NCBI GenBank assembly: GCA_029008005.1
Contig: JAQXIX010000027.1
Location: 1-36,742, forward strand
DNA length: 36,742 nucleotides
From: Bacillota bacterium
Lineage (GTDB): Bacteria > Bacillota > Clostridia > Peptostreptococcales > Anaerovoracaceae
Direction of reading: 5' to 3'
This document shows, one piece after another, positions 23,601 to 32,529 of the stretch. The notes under the pieces were generated by a model that saw only the letters and a program-made list of their open reading frames with translations, was not told the DNA's origin and did not search any database. How positions within the stretch are numbered: the stretch's first letter is position 1; each line of letters opens with the position of its first letter. A program made the position numbers and the translations under genes.

Positions 23601-24351
23601 CGATATATTCATCATATGCGCTCTGAAGCATCTCGTCTTCAAACTCCACATTATCAATAATTGTATTGAATGTCGTATGTCTGCAGTGATCCGACCAGTA
23701 TGTGTCTATCATTCTGATTTCAGTTACTGTCGGCACACGCCCTTCGCTTCTGAAATACTCGCGACATTCGCGCATATCGTCAATATCCATAGCCAGACCC
23801 ATCTTTCCGATAAGTCTTCCCATGGCTTCTTCATCCATTTCGTTGAAGCCTTCAATAGATGCAACATCTTCAGGCACATCGTATTCTGTCTTAAGGGTTT
23901 CCGGCAGTTCCAGTGAAGCCTCTCTCATCTCAACGGGATTGATTACGTGCTTCTTGACTGCATTCACTTCTTCTGCTGTAATGCTGCCCTTAAGCATATA
24001 TACTTTAGCGCACTTCACAAGCGGTCTTTCCTGCTGTGAAATAATCTGAATGCACTGAGCTGCCGAATCAGCTCTCTGGTCATACTGTCCCGGCAGCGCC
24101 TCAACTGCGAATACAACTGCGCCGTCGGTTTCAGGTTCTTCCCTGTATACCACATCAACCTGAGGTTCGGAAAAGACACTTCCGATGCACTGACTGAAAA
24201 GATCCTCTTCCATGTCCTCTACATCGTATCTGTTCAGAATTCGAACTTCTTCAACACTCTCTATTCCGAGAAATGTCCTAATCTGATTGTGAAGCGCTTT
24301 TGCTTCGTTAGCAACATTCGGCTTCTTCTCCACGTAAACTCTGAATACCAT
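20635..24351 (-). CDS. purL: Phosphoribosylformylglycinamidine synthase, single-chain
   Basis: The 1238-aa enzyme converts FGAR, Gln and ATP to FGAM (step 4 of IMP synthesis). It combines an N-terminal PurS-like part (residues about 1-150), the AIRS-like synthetase halves (SDHCRHTTFNT, FFKNETHNHPTEIEPFGGAAT, GCGGATGSSKSHD, GGKDSMSGTFED), and a C-terminal glutaminase domain. That last domain has PGTNCEYDSA, FIPGGFSGGDEP, the nucleophile Cys in LMCGICNGFQAL and HGEGRI. This is the long form known from proteobacteria and many Clostridia, not the Bacillus PurS/PurQ/PurL complex. The ATG follows the purD stop by 3 nt; AAAGGAGA lies in the purD end. Confidence 0.97.
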   Translation of the reverse strand: MVFRVYVEKKPNVANEAKALHNQIRTFLGIESVEEVRILNRYDVEDMEEDLFSQCIGSVFSEPQVDVVYREEPETDGAVVFAVEALPGQYDQRADSAAQCIQIISQQERPLVKCAKVYMLKGSITAEEVNAVKKHVINPVEMREASLELPETLKTEYDVPEDVASIEGFNEMDEEAMGRLIGKMGLAMDIDDMRECREYFRSEGRVPTVTEIRMIDTYWSDHCRHTTFNTIIDNVEFEDEMLQSAYDEYIGIREKLGRTKPVTLMDVGTIAAKALKAQGLMDGLDESEEINACTVKIKASIDGKEEDWLLFFKNETHNHPTEIEPFGGAATCIGGAIRDPLSGRAYVYTAMRITGAADPLRPMDETIEGKLPQRKLVTAAADGYSSYGNQIGVATGLVQEIYHDGYAAKRMELGAVVGAAPAENVVRERPEPGDIVILLGGKTGRDGCGGATGSSKSHDVSSLESCGAEVQKGNAPEERKLQRLFRNGEASRLIKRCNDFGAGGVSVAIGELADGLDINLDVVPKKYEGLDGTELAISESQERMAVVVAAEDREKFFALAAAENLEATVVATVTESPRLVMHWRGKTIVDISRAFLDLNGAPKHIEVCAKAPAEDPMKKDIPASFTDGYMALADDLNVCSQKGLSEKFDSTIGAGTVTMPFGGKYQMTPAQTMVQKISVEKSTSRTCSIMSWGYNPFIAEKSPYHGAYLAVCDSICKLIASGGGREARYLSFQEYFEKLGKDSERWGKPLSALLGALQAQIGLETAAIGGKDSMSGTFEDINVPPTLVSFAVTTADVDDVITDEFKGAGHKVWMLKPQLNKYGLPETDSLKAIFDKIVALGDEGRIYSAYVPGIGGIAEAVMKMCFGNMIGFEYSGISLEELFGYSYGTFIVETDGDVEGAVLLGTTTDSPVISMGSESVDLNELLRVYEEKLEPVYPCNIDAAKQEIPDLTYRATEEDKAQFAKAVTGIAKPKVIIPAFPGTNCEYDSARAMEAAGADAEIIVIRNMKASDISESVEQFAGKLKESQMVFIPGGFSGGDEPDGSGKFITAFFRNPAVKDAVTDLMDNRSGLMCGICNGFQALIKLGLVPYGKIMDTDETCPTLTLNEIGRHQSRLVRIRVTSDKSPWLANTLVGDVYTVPVSHGEGRILADEELLKKLARNGQIATQYVDFDGTPSDDIRYNPNGSVYAIEGMTSPDGRIFGKMGHAERVGYGLYKNVSGKYDMEMFKAAVNFFNKL

Positions 24352-24354
24352 GCG

Positions 24355-25635
24355 CTATCTCCTTTCCTCTGCAAGTGCCTCAAGTGCTCTCTTACCAATA
24401 TCTTTTCTGTAAAACGCTTTTTCGAACTCGACTTTGCCTGCATTTTCATAGGACTTTGCAATTGCTTCCCTGAGAGAATCGGCAGTCGATGTGATTCCCA
24501 GCACTCTTCCTCCGGAGGTCTTAAGTACGCCCTCCTCCATTTTGGCTCCTGCCACGAACACATCCGTATCCTCATCCATATCACCTATGGAGAGGACTTT
24601 TCCCTTTTCGTAGCTCTGAGGATAGCCGCCTGATGCTAGAATCACGCAGCACGAGCTCCTGTCGGAAAAACGAACTTCAGTCTCCGAAAGCTTCCCGTCA
24701 GTTACCGCTTCCATTACGGTAAGCAGATCGCTTTCGAGCAAAGGCAGTACAGCCTGCGCTTCCGGATCACCGAATCTGCAGTTGTACTCTATTACTTTCG
24801 GACCATCCGCCGTAATCATGAGACCAAAGTAGAGGCATCCTTTAAATGTTCTTCCTTCTTCCTTCATTGCCCTGATTGTCGGGAGGAAAATTCTGTTCAT
24901 GCATTCTTCTGCGATTTCTTCTGTGTAATAAGGATTAGGTGCAACTACTCCCATTCCACCGGTGTTAAGTCCTCTGTCACCGTCAAGGGCTCTCTTGTGG
25001 TCCTGAGATGAAATCATAGGCACCACTGCATTTCCATCTGTAAATGAAAGTACCGAAACCTCAGGTCCTGTCAGAAATTCCTCTATTATTATTCTCTTGC
25101 CGCTGGCTCCGAATTTCTCATCTCTCATCATTGAGAGAACAGCCTCTGCGGCTTCTTCTCTTGTCTCTGCAATCACAACACCTTTGCCGAGAGCCAGACC
25201 ATCTGCCTTGATTACTGTCGGAATCGGAGCTGTTTCAAGATATTTCAGTGCATCATCCATGTCTTCGAAGACTTCGTATGCTGCCGTCGGAATACCGTAT
25301 TTCTTCATGAGATTCTTCGAAAAAATCTTGCTGGCCTCTATTATTGCCGCATCCTTAACCGGTCCGAAGCATCTTATTCCTTTTTCCTGAAGCAAATCCA
25401 CCGCTCCCATTGCCAAAGGATCATCCGGAGCAACTACTGCATAGTCTATTTTTTCTTTTTCAGCGAAATCCGCAATTCCTTCAATATCAGTCGCGCCTAT
25501 GTTAACGCATTCTGCATCTGCAGCTATTCCGCCGTTTCCCGGAAGTGCGAAAATCTTCTGTACCTTCGGACTCTTCCTGAGACTTTTAATTATTGCATGC
25601 TCGCGACCTCCGCCGCCAACTACCATTATTTTCAT
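24355..25635 (-). CDS. purD: Phosphoribosylamine-glycine ligase
   Basis: The 426-aa ATP-grasp ligase makes GAR from phosphoribosylamine and glycine (step 2). Visible motifs are MVVGGGGREHAI at the N-terminus, KADGLALGKGV, IIEEFLTGPEVSVL, SQDHKRALDGDRGLNTGGMG and VIEYNCRFGDPEAQ. The length is typical. It begins 11 nt after the AICAR transformylase gene, with AGGAG before the ATG. Confidence 0.97.
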   Translation of the reverse strand: MKIMVVGGGGREHAIIKSLRKSPKVQKIFALPGNGGIAADAECVNIGATDIEGIADFAEKEKIDYAVVAPDDPLAMGAVDLLQEKGIRCFGPVKDAAIIEASKIFSKNLMKKYGIPTAAYEVFEDMDDALKYLETAPIPTVIKADGLALGKGVVIAETREEAAEAVLSMMRDEKFGASGKRIIIEEFLTGPEVSVLSFTDGNAVVPMISSQDHKRALDGDRGLNTGGMGVVAPNPYYTEEIAEECMNRIFLPTIRAMKEEGRTFKGCLYFGLMITADGPKVIEYNCRFGDPEAQAVLPLLESDLLTVMEAVTDGKLSETEVRFSDRSSCCVILASGGYPQSYEKGKVLSIGDMDEDTDVFVAGAKMEEGVLKTSGGRVLGITSTADSLREAIAKSYENAGKVEFEKAFYRKDIGKRALEALAEERR

Positions 25636-25646
25636 TTCATACTCCT

Positions 25647-26831
25647 TTAGTGATGGAAAAGCCTTACGCCGTTAAATACCATTACCATGTTATATTTATC
25701 AGCACATGATATTACTTCATCGTCTCTAACCGAACCGCCCGGTTCAACTACGTATGAAACACCGCTCATACGAGCCCTTTCGATGCTGTCGCCGAATGGG
25801 AAGAACGCATCCGATGCGAGAATTGCTCCTGTCTGCGAATCAAGATATTCTCTCTTTTCTTCTTTTGTAAGAGGTTCCGGTCTTTCTGCAAAATACTTTT
25901 CCCAGTTACCTTCGGCACACACGTCTTCTTCGTATTCGTTAATATATCCGTCAATCGCATTATCTCTCACTGCTCTCGGCAGTTTTTCCTTAAACGGCAG
26001 ATTGAGAACTTTATCATGCATTCTCAGATACCATGTATCTGCCTTGCTTCCTGCCAGCCTTGTACAGTGAATTCTGGACTGCTGTCCCGCTCCGATACCG
26101 ATACACTGCCCGTCCTTTGCGAAGCAGACTGAATTTGACTGAGTATATTTCAGGGCAATCATTGCCAGAATCATATCATTGACTGCATCCTCAGGGAGCT
26201 CTTTATTCTCTGTTACAATGTTTTCCATAAGGCTTTTGTCAATGAGAATGTCATTGTGAGTCTGTTCGAAAGTAATTCCGAAAACATCTCTCGTTTCCTG
26301 CTTTTGCGGTTCGTATTCGGGATCTATTTCTATCACATTGTAATTTCCGTTCTTCTTCTTGCTGAGAATAGCGAGAGCCTCATCTGTGTATCCCGGTGCA
26401 ATTACGCCGTCAGAAACTTCACGCTTGATAATGCGCGCAGTTGTCTCATCGCATATATCCGAAAGTGCTATGAAATCTCCGAATGAGCATAATCTGTCTG
26501 TTCCTCTGGCTCTGGCATAGGCACATGCTATCGGTGATTCGTTAAGTCCCTTGATGTCATCTACGAAATATGCCTTCTGCATTTTCTCGTCGAGAGGCTT
26601 GCCCAAAGCTGCCGACGTAGGACTTACGTGCTTAAAGGATGCAGCTGCCGCGAATCCTGTTGCCTTCTTAAGCTCTCTTACAAGCTGCCATGAATTGAAC
26701 GCATCGAGAAAATTAATATATCCGGGACGTCCGTTTCGGATTACAATCGGAAGCTCGCTTCCGTCTCTCATGTATATGCTTGCAACGCTCTGATTTGGGT
26801 TGCAGCCGTATTTAAGTTTCAAATCTTTCAT
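25647..26831 (-). CDS. Stand-alone AICAR transformylase
   Basis: The 394-aa protein corresponds to the C-terminal transformylase domain of PurH and converts AICAR and 10-formyl-THF to FAICAR. It has LKYGCNPNQ at the start, the catalytic Lys-His pair in AASFKHVSPTSAA (residues about 65-68), AGQQSRIHCTRLAG, and SDAFFPFGDSIERA near the end. The N-terminal MGS-like IMP cyclohydrolase domain of bifunctional PurH is completely missing; the next gene upstream encodes a PurO-type cyclohydrolase that would supply it. AGGTG lies upstream of the ATG. Confidence 0.93.
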   Translation of the reverse strand: MKDLKLKYGCNPNQSVASIYMRDGSELPIVIRNGRPGYINFLDAFNSWQLVRELKKATGFAAAASFKHVSPTSAALGKPLDEKMQKAYFVDDIKGLNESPIACAYARARGTDRLCSFGDFIALSDICDETTARIIKREVSDGVIAPGYTDEALAILSKKKNGNYNVIEIDPEYEPQKQETRDVFGITFEQTHNDILIDKSLMENIVTENKELPEDAVNDMILAMIALKYTQSNSVCFAKDGQCIGIGAGQQSRIHCTRLAGSKADTWYLRMHDKVLNLPFKEKLPRAVRDNAIDGYINEYEEDVCAEGNWEKYFAERPEPLTKEEKREYLDSQTGAILASDAFFPFGDSIERARMSGVSYVVEPGGSVRDDEVISCADKYNMVMVFNGVRLFHH

Positions 26832-26843
26832 TATCTTTCACCT

Positions 26844-27584
26844 TTATTTATTTTTATTGATAAGACGATCTTCGTATTTTCCTGTTGCAGGATCCGTATA
26901 TCTCACATACAGAGAAATTTTATTATCTTCATTGAGTCCGTCCCACAGTTCTTCCGTGAAAGCGTCTATGCTGTCGGGAATCGCTACTCGTTCCGGTTCT
27001 CCCGCAAATGTCGGAAGAGGATTTCCGTCTCCCTGATATGTATGGATGAAGTGTCCCAGACCTGCCTGTGATTCATATGCGAAGCAATATCTTCCGCAGG
27101 CTGTACCTTCTGCATCCATGCTTTTGAGTATACTCATTTTATATGCAAAATCCCCATTATCTTTGTCGAAAACAATCATTCCGCTTATTCTCGGCGTAAG
27201 ATTCGGGAAGTCGGGTTCAAATTTTCTTGTGGCAAGAGCATCTTCAAATGTCTCACCCTTCTGCAGGTGTTCAATAACTGTATCTGTCTGATCACCGTTT
27301 GTTACTACCAGTTTATTTTCATGCTGTCTGATAGCTGCGTAAATTATCAGTGACGGGTCTTCCACCTTTGTCTCGTCATAAGGACGTGTGAACACCTCGC
27401 CGTCTCTAAGTTCAAATATTCTGTTTCTGCTGTTTTCACTTCTTCCCATTATGAAGTATGCGCTTACAGCCTTTCCTGTTGTTTCTGTCTTACCGATTAC
27501 AATTCCTCTCCCCACGTAGGAATTGTTTTCAATCTGTTTTCTGATGTTATTAATTTCGTACTGTTTCAATTTGAGCACCCTCAT
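26844..27584 (-). CDS. purO: IMP cyclohydrolase, PurO-type
   Basis: The 246-aa protein matches the PurO-like IMP cyclohydrolase family: NNSYVGRGIVIG, SAYFIMGRSENSRNRIF, LIIYAAIRQHENKLVVTNGDQTD in outline, TPRISGM and HTYQGDGNPLPTF. It closes the ring of FAICAR to IMP and is unrelated to the cyclohydrolase domain of PurH. The family was first described in archaea and is also present in many Clostridia. It overlaps the purN stop by 4 nt and precedes the stand-alone AICAR transformylase by 12 nt. Together the two replace purH. Confidence 0.88.
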   Translation of the reverse strand: MRVLKLKQYEINNIRKQIENNSYVGRGIVIGKTETTGKAVSAYFIMGRSENSRNRIFELRDGEVFTRPYDETKVEDPSLIIYAAIRQHENKLVVTNGDQTDTVIEHLQKGETFEDALATRKFEPDFPNLTPRISGMIVFDKDNGDFAYKMSILKSMDAEGTACGRYCFAYESQAGLGHFIHTYQGDGNPLPTFAGEPERVAIPDSIDAFTEELWDGLNEDNKISLYVRYTDPATGKYEDRLINKNK

Positions 27585-28195
27585 CTTTCATTAATTATCT
27601 TCTCAGAAACCTTCTCTACAGATTGAGGAAGGATTATCCATTCTGCCTGTTCCATAACTCTTCTCTGAAGAATTTCCGGAGTGTCTCCCTCCCGGACAGC
27701 GACTGCCTTCTGCATTATTATCTGTCCGCCGTCCGGAACTTCATTTACGAAATGAACTGTGGCTCCGGTCACCTTGACTCCGTACTCCAGAGCCATTTCG
27801 TGAACCTTGAGACCGTAACAGCCTTTACCGCAAAAGGACGGTATGAGGGATGGATGAACGTTCAACATTCTTCCCGAATACTGTCCGGTAAAATCTTCGC
27901 TCAGAATCTTCATGAATCCTGCCAGTACTATCAACTCAATACCGCGGGCTTCGAGAAGCTCTCTTATGGCCTTTTCAAATGCCTCGCGGCTGCCTGTTTC
28001 TTTTCTGCTTACAACGGCAGTCTCAATGCCTGCCTTCTCGGCTCTTTTAAGTCCATAGGCGTCAGCCGCCGATGAAATCACAAGTGTGATTTCACCGTGG
28101 CTGATTATTCCTGATTTCTGTGCGTCTATAAGCGCCTGGAGGTTTGTTCCTCCGCCCGAAATGAGCACTGCGATTTTAGCTTTTGCACCTACCAT
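27581..28195 (-). CDS. purN: Phosphoribosylglycinamide formyltransferase
   Basis: The 204-aa enzyme transfers formyl from 10-formyl-THF to GAR (step 3). Motifs: [19 protein letters not shown], the catalytic [14 protein letters not shown] (Asn and His) and [13 protein letters not shown] with the conserved Asp region. The ATG overlaps the purM end by 7 nt. Confidence 0.96.
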   Translation of the reverse strand: MVGAKAKIAVLISGGGTNLQALIDAQKSGIISHGEITLVISSAADAYGLKRAEKAGIETAVVSRKETGSREAFEKAIRELLEARGIELIVLAGFMKILSEDFTGQYSGRMLNVHPSLIPSFCGKGCYGLKVHEMALEYGVKVTGATVHFVNEVPDGGQIIMQKAVAVREGDTPEILQRRVMEQAEWIILPQSVEKVSEKIINER

Positions 28196-29199
28196 AATAC
28201 AATGCCCTCATCTCCGGTAGCAATTTCTCCCAGCACGTATGCGTCCTCGCCGTTAGCTTTAAGGATTTCTATTGTCCTGTCAGCATCTTCGGCGGAGACA
28301 ATGCAGATCATTCCAACACCCATATTAAACGTATTGAACATATCTCTTTTTGAAACGTTCCCTGCCTTTGCGATTTCGTCGAATATAGGAAGAACTCTGA
28401 CATTCTTCTCTTCTATTCTTGCCACAAGTCCTTCCGGCAGGGCTCTTGGAATGTTCTCATAGAATCCGCCTCCTGTAATGTGGGCGATTCCGTGAACATC
28501 GATTTCCTTGAGGAGTGCCATTACCGGCTTAACATATATCTTCGTTGGAGTCAGAAGCGTGTCAATGAGACTTCTGTCAGCATTCTCAATGTCGAATACT
28601 TTTCTTACCAGCGAAAAACCATTGGAGTGAACACCGCTTGAAGAAAGAGCAATTATTACGTCGCCTTCCGCAATCTTGTTCTTGTCTATGATTTTCTTGC
28701 GGTCAACCATTCCGACTGCGAATCCCGCCAGATCATATTCGTCTTCCGGATAGAATCCCGGCATTTCTGCCGTTTCTCCGCCTATCAGCGCCATTCCCGA
28801 CTGTACGCAGCCTTCTGTAACGCCTTCAACTATCTGTTCTATCTTCTCCGGAAAATTCTTGCCGCAGGCGATATAGTCCAGGAAGAACAAAGGCTGACCG
28901 CCGCAGCAGATAATATCGTTGACGCACATTGCAACACAATCGATTCCGATTGTATTATGCTTATCTGCAACAAATGCCAGCTTGAGCTTTGTTCCAACGC
29001 CGTCAGTTCCGCTTACCATCACCGGTTCTTCCATTCCGGAAATATCCGGCTTGAACAGTCCGCCGAAACCGCCTACATCGGACATTACTCCCTCTGTCTC
29101 GGTTCTGGCAATGTGTTTCTTCATAAGCTGTACTGCTTTGTATCCCGCAGTAATATCCACTCCTGATTCAGCATACGCTCCTGATTTAGAATTAATCAT
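28189..29199 (-). CDS. purM: Phosphoribosylformylglycinamidine cyclo-ligase
   Basis: The 336-aa AIR synthetase forms the imidazole ring (step 5). It shows [11 protein letters not shown] at the N-terminus, [38 protein letters not shown], and [13 protein letters not shown]. The length is standard. AAAGGAA in the purF tail serves as the ribosome binding site. Confidence 0.97.
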   Translation of the reverse strand: MINSKSGAYAESGVDITAGYKAVQLMKKHIARTETEGVMSDVGGFGGLFKPDISGMEEPVMVSGTDGVGTKLKLAFVADKHNTIGIDCVAMCVNDIICCGGQPLFFLDYIACGKNFPEKIEQIVEGVTEGCVQSGMALIGGETAEMPGFYPEDEYDLAGFAVGMVDRKKIIDKNKIAEGDVIIALSSSGVHSNGFSLVRKVFDIENADRSLIDTLLTPTKIYVKPVMALLKEIDVHGIAHITGGGFYENIPRALPEGLVARIEEKNVRVLPIFDEIAKAGNVSKRDMFNTFNMGVGMICIVSAEDADRTIEILKANGEDAYVLGEIATGDEGIVLW

Positions 29200-29205
29200 G
29201 ATGGT

Positions 29206-30630
29206 TTATTCCTTTCCAGTCCAACAATATGTACACAGCTTGCAAGGTTCTATTCCTATGGCTTCTATTAATCCTTCCATCGACTGGAATTCCAGCGTTG
29301 TAAGGTTCAGTTCCTTGCAAATCACTTCTCTCAGCTTCTTGCCTCTCTCCGTTTTCGGATCAAGGTATTCTTCAATATGCTTGATGCCTTCCTCTCCTTC
29401 AAGTTCTACGACACTTCTCTTCGCTATGAGCTCCATGTCGGTTCTTGCTCTTGAAAAGTTCAGATACTTACATCCGAACATAATAGGAGGACAGGCTGAT
29501 CTCATGTGAATTTCCTTGGCACCGTTTTCGTAAAGAAATTCGATTGTCTCTTTCATCTGAGTCCCTCTTACTATGGAATCATCCACAAATAAGAGACTCT
29601 TGTCTTTTATCAGTTCCGGTACAGGAATCTGCTTCATCTTCGCCACCTTGTTTCGTTCGTTCTGAACGGTAGGCATGAAGCTCCTTGCCCATGTCGGTGT
29701 GTATTTGATGAAAGGTCGTGCGAACGGAATATCTGTTTCATTGGCATATCCTATTGCATGCGGAGTTCCGGAATCCGGCACTCCGCCGACGAAATCAACA
29801 CCCTTGTTGGTCCCGGTTTCGTTATCGAATCTGCCCATTATCGAGCCGTTTCGATAACGCATCATTTCAACATTCACACCCTCATATGAAGATGTCGGGT
29901 AACCGTAATAGGACCAGAGGAATGAACATATTTTCATTTCCTTACCCGGAGGAGCCAGGTCATTTACGCCGTCACAGTAAACTTCCACAATTTCTCCGGG
30001 ACCCAGTTCCCTGAAGGTCTCATATCCCAGTTTCTGATTGGCGTAACTCTCAAAGGTAATACTGTAACCGTCTTCTCTTTTGCCGATAACAATAGGTACT
30101 CTTCCCATTTTATCTCTGGCTGCGATTATTCCTCCATCGTTTTTGAGAACAAGGATGGATGCAGTCCCTTCGATTCTTTCCTGTGCGTATTTTATTCCCT
30201 CCACAAATGTGCTTTTCTGACTGATGAGCGTGGCCAGAAGCTCGGTCTGATTGATTTTACCTCCTGTCATAGCGTCAAAATGACATCCTTTGAACTGGAG
30301 GCATTCATCAATCAGCTCGTCTTCATTCTTTATCACTCCAATGGTGCAAAGGGCATAAACCCCAAGATCCGACCTGATTATCAGAGGCTGCGGATCATAG
30401 TCACTTATTATGCCTATGGCCGATTGACCCTTCATTTCTTCCTGCACATCTGCAAACTTGGTTCTAAAAGGTGAGTTTTCAATATTATGAATCTGTCTCT
30501 GAATTCCGATTTCGCTGTCGTATGCAGCAAGGCCTCCTCTCCTTGTTCCGAGATGGCTGTGGTAGTCGGTGCCGTAATATACATCGGCTATCGCGTCTTC
30601 CTTGCTTGCTACTCCGAAAAATCCACCCAT
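29206..30630 (-). CDS. purF: Amidophosphoribosyltransferase, variant lacking the catalytic N-terminal Cys
   Basis: The 474-aa protein matches PurF over its length. The PRPP loop LFVDDSIVRGTQM, the flanking VGGVPDSGTPHAIGYA, and cysteines suited to a structural Fe-S cluster (FGCKYLN and PCKLCTYCW at the C-terminus) are intact. The N-terminus, however, reads MGGFFGVASKED where classical enzymes have MCG(V/I)xG, and HLGTRRGG replaces HRGQESAG. The nucleophile Cys of the Ntn glutaminase is therefore absent (codon GGT). The start is fixed by AAGGAG 6 nt upstream. The enzyme should make phosphoribosylamine from PRPP with free ammonia or ammonia from another source; this is inferred from the missing residue. 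Confidence 0.92.
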   Translation of the reverse strand: MGGFFGVASKEDAIADVYYGTDYHSHLGTRRGGLAAYDSEIGIQRQIHNIENSPFRTKFADVQEEMKGQSAIGIISDYDPQPLIIRSDLGVYALCTIGVIKNEDELIDECLQFKGCHFDAMTGGKINQTELLATLISQKSTFVEGIKYAQERIEGTASILVLKNDGGIIAARDKMGRVPIVIGKREDGYSITFESYANQKLGYETFRELGPGEIVEVYCDGVNDLAPPGKEMKICSFLWSYYGYPTSSYEGVNVEMMRYRNGSIMGRFDNETGTNKGVDFVGGVPDSGTPHAIGYANETDIPFARPFIKYTPTWARSFMPTVQNERNKVAKMKQIPVPELIKDKSLLFVDDSIVRGTQMKETIEFLYENGAKEIHMRSACPPIMFGCKYLNFSRARTDMELIAKRSVVELEGEEGIKHIEEYLDPKTERGKKLREVICKELNLTTLEFQSMEGLIEAIGIEPCKLCTYCWTGKE

Positions 30631-30639
30631 TTTATCTCC

Positions 30640-31299
30640 TTATATTGCATTTCCTGTTTCAATTACTGTATTTATCAGTGTGTTCGTAGTGTATCCGAAC
30701 ACCGAGTCGGCAAGGGCTCCGTAATATATAATTCTCTGAGTGCATTCTCCGTTTATCTTATTGGCAAGCTCCTTGTCTTTCATCATATTCGTGTTTATAT
30801 AGATGTTGAAGCTTGCTGCCTGCATAGCTGCCTTGCAAAGAACGGCACTTGAACCGGAATCGGCAATTACAACCTTATTGCCTTTAACAGCAAATTCCTG
30901 TGAAAGTTCAATGGCTCTGCCGCATTTTCTGATTATTTCCATCGGAACGAGACATGCATCGTACAACGCCTTCTGCTTAGCCTCGCTGATTTTCTTGTTT
31001 TCTTCCGGATCCTTTGATTTCATTTTGTACAGTTTGGCCAGCGGCTCGAAATTGTCAATGTCCTGCTGTACAAGTTCCATCAGTTCATTCTGGATTTTAT
31101 AAATCTCCTGAATGTTCTTTTCCATCTCTGCTTCTACTGCGATGAATTTTTTCTTTCCTACGGTAAGAGATGCAACCATAGTGCTGAGTGCTGCTCCCAG
31201 AGCTCCCACGTAAGCTGCTACGCTTCCGCCGCCCGGAATCGGTTCAACACTCCCAACGCATGATACGAAATCCTTACAACTCTTTTCTGTATAAATCAT
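30640..31299 (-). CDS. Cyclodeaminase/cyclohydrolase family protein (FchA-like)
   Basis: The 219-aa helical protein matches formimidoyl-THF cyclodeaminase-type FchA proteins: SVEPIPGGGSVAAYVGALGAAL in outline (residues about 17-37), KKKF and a long C-terminal helical part with a DSGSSAVLCKAA segment. Family members convert formimino-THF to methenyl-THF, or act as methenyl-THF cyclohydrolase and so provide 10-formyl-THF. Between purC and purF this suggests one-carbon supply to PurN and the AICAR transformylase. The start at 31299 has AAGGA 10 nt upstream; an in-frame ATG at 31317 overlaps the purC stop (TAATG) and is a possible coupled start. Confidence 0.85.
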   Translation of the reverse strand: MIYTEKSCKDFVSCVGSVEPIPGGGSVAAYVGALGAALSTMVASLTVGKKKFIAVEAEMEKNIQEIYKIQNELMELVQQDIDNFEPLAKLYKMKSKDPEENKKISEAKQKALYDACLVPMEIIRKCGRAIELSQEFAVKGNKVVIADSGSSAVLCKAAMQAASFNIYINTNMMKDKELANKINGECTQRIIYYGALADSVFGYTTNTLINTVIETGNAI

Positions 31300-31316
31300 T
31301 GCACCAATATCCTTCA

Positions 31317-32000
31317 TTAAGCAAAGAACAGCTCCGACAATGTCATCGGATCAACGTATTCTCCATCCTTGTATGCTCTCATGTTTCCTGATGCAATCTC
31401 GTCAATGAGCATAACCTTGCCGTCTTCGTCATAACCGAATTCGAACTTAATATCATAGAGAACCAGATCTTTCTTAAGCATTTCGTCAGCTACAATCTGA
31501 GTGATTTCCTGAGTCATCTTCTTGATGTCTTCATACTGCTCATCAGTCATGATTCCCAGTACAATAAGGCCGTCCTTTGTTACGAGGGGATCTTCCTTCT
31601 CGTCGTTCTTAAATGTTGTTTCAACATACGCAGGAAGCTCTGTACCCGGTTCGATATATTCACCGTATCTCTTTATGAATGAACCTACTGCTCTGTGTCT
31701 GCAAACAACTTCAAGTCCGTTTCCGAAAACCTTGGCAGGTTTAACTTCCATTGTAGTGTTTTCAAGGTCTGCATCTACGAAATGAGTTCTGATTCCGGCT
31801 TCATTTATTTTATTGAAGAAGTAAATTGACATTCTGAGGTTTACATCACCTACTCCGTCGATTGTGAGTCCTACTGAGTTTTCACCCGGGTCGAAAACTC
31901 CGTCCTTGCCTGTGCAAGTGTCCTTGAACTTCAGCATGTAATTGCCGTTTTCAAGTGCGAATACATCTTTTGTTTTTCCTGAATAAACGAGTTTTTCCAT
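31317..32000 (-). CDS. purC: SAICAR synthetase
   Basis: The 227-aa ligase joins CAIR and aspartate (step 7). Motifs: [11 protein letters not shown] near the N-terminus, [50 protein letters not shown] with catalytic acidic residues. The length is typical of the short bacterial form. AAGGAGG precedes the ATG. Confidence 0.97.
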   Translation of the reverse strand: MEKLVYSGKTKDVFALENGNYMLKFKDTCTGKDGVFDPGENSVGLTIDGVGDVNLRMSIYFFNKINEAGIRTHFVDADLENTTMEVKPAKVFGNGLEVVCRHRAVGSFIKRYGEYIEPGTELPAYVETTFKNDEKEDPLVTKDGLIVLGIMTDEQYEDIKKMTQEITQIVADEMLKKDLVLYDIKFEFGYDEDGKVMLIDEIASGNMRAYKDGEYVDPMTLSELFFA

Positions 32001-32023
32001 AATAAAATCCTCCTTTTATATGG

Positions 32024-32509
32024 TTAATTTGAATTAAGTACTCTGTCTTTTTCCAGAATCTTCTCTGCGTTTTCCTTTCTTTCAGCTGCCAGCGTCTCAT
32101 AGAGATCACTGTCGTTTACAGCTATCATCTGAGCGGCCAGTATCGCCGCATTAGCTGCTCCGTCGATTGCAACTGTCGCAACAGGAATTCCGGAAGGCAT
32201 CTGAACCGTTGAAAGAAGTGCATCCATGCCGTCAAGGGCTGACGATTTAACAGGAACTCCGATTACAGGCAGCAGTGTATTTGCTGCAATCGCTCCTGCC
32301 AGATGAGCTGCTTTGCCTGCCAGACAAATAATCGCTCCGAAACCGTTAGCCTTTGCATTTACTGCGAAGTTTTTAGCTTCTTCAGGCGTTCTGTGAGCCG
32401 AATAAATATGAACTTCATATGGTATCTGGTATTTCTTCAGACGTTCGATTGCCTTTTCTGCAATTGGCATATCACTGTCTGATCCCATTATAATTCCTAC
32501 TTTCTGCAT
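32024..32509 (-). CDS. purE: N5-carboxyaminoimidazole ribonucleotide mutase (class I PurE)
   Basis: The 161-aa protein carries GIIMGSDSDMPIAEKA (residues 6-21) and VHIYSAHRTPEEA with the catalytic His, then GAIICLAGKAAHLAG. It carries out step 6 to CAIR. No purK follows, as in many Clostridia; either purK is elsewhere or high CO2 makes it unnecessary. It is the first gene after the ZTP riboswitch, with GAGGAG before the ATG. Confidence 0.96.
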   Translation of the reverse strand: MQKVGIIMGSDSDMPIAEKAIERLKKYQIPYEVHIYSAHRTPEEAKNFAVNAKANGFGAIICLAGKAAHLAGAIAANTLLPVIGVPVKSSALDGMDALLSTVQMPSGIPVATVAIDGAANAAILAAQMIAVNDSDLYETLAAERKENAEKILEKDRVLNSN

Positions 32510-32529
32510 GAATATCTCCTCTTCTATTT

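Noticed and set aside
20635-24351. Several long plus-strand frames opposite purL and the other purine genes
   Set aside because: They are antisense shadows of coding sequence with serine- and cysteine-rich translations and no ribosome binding sites.
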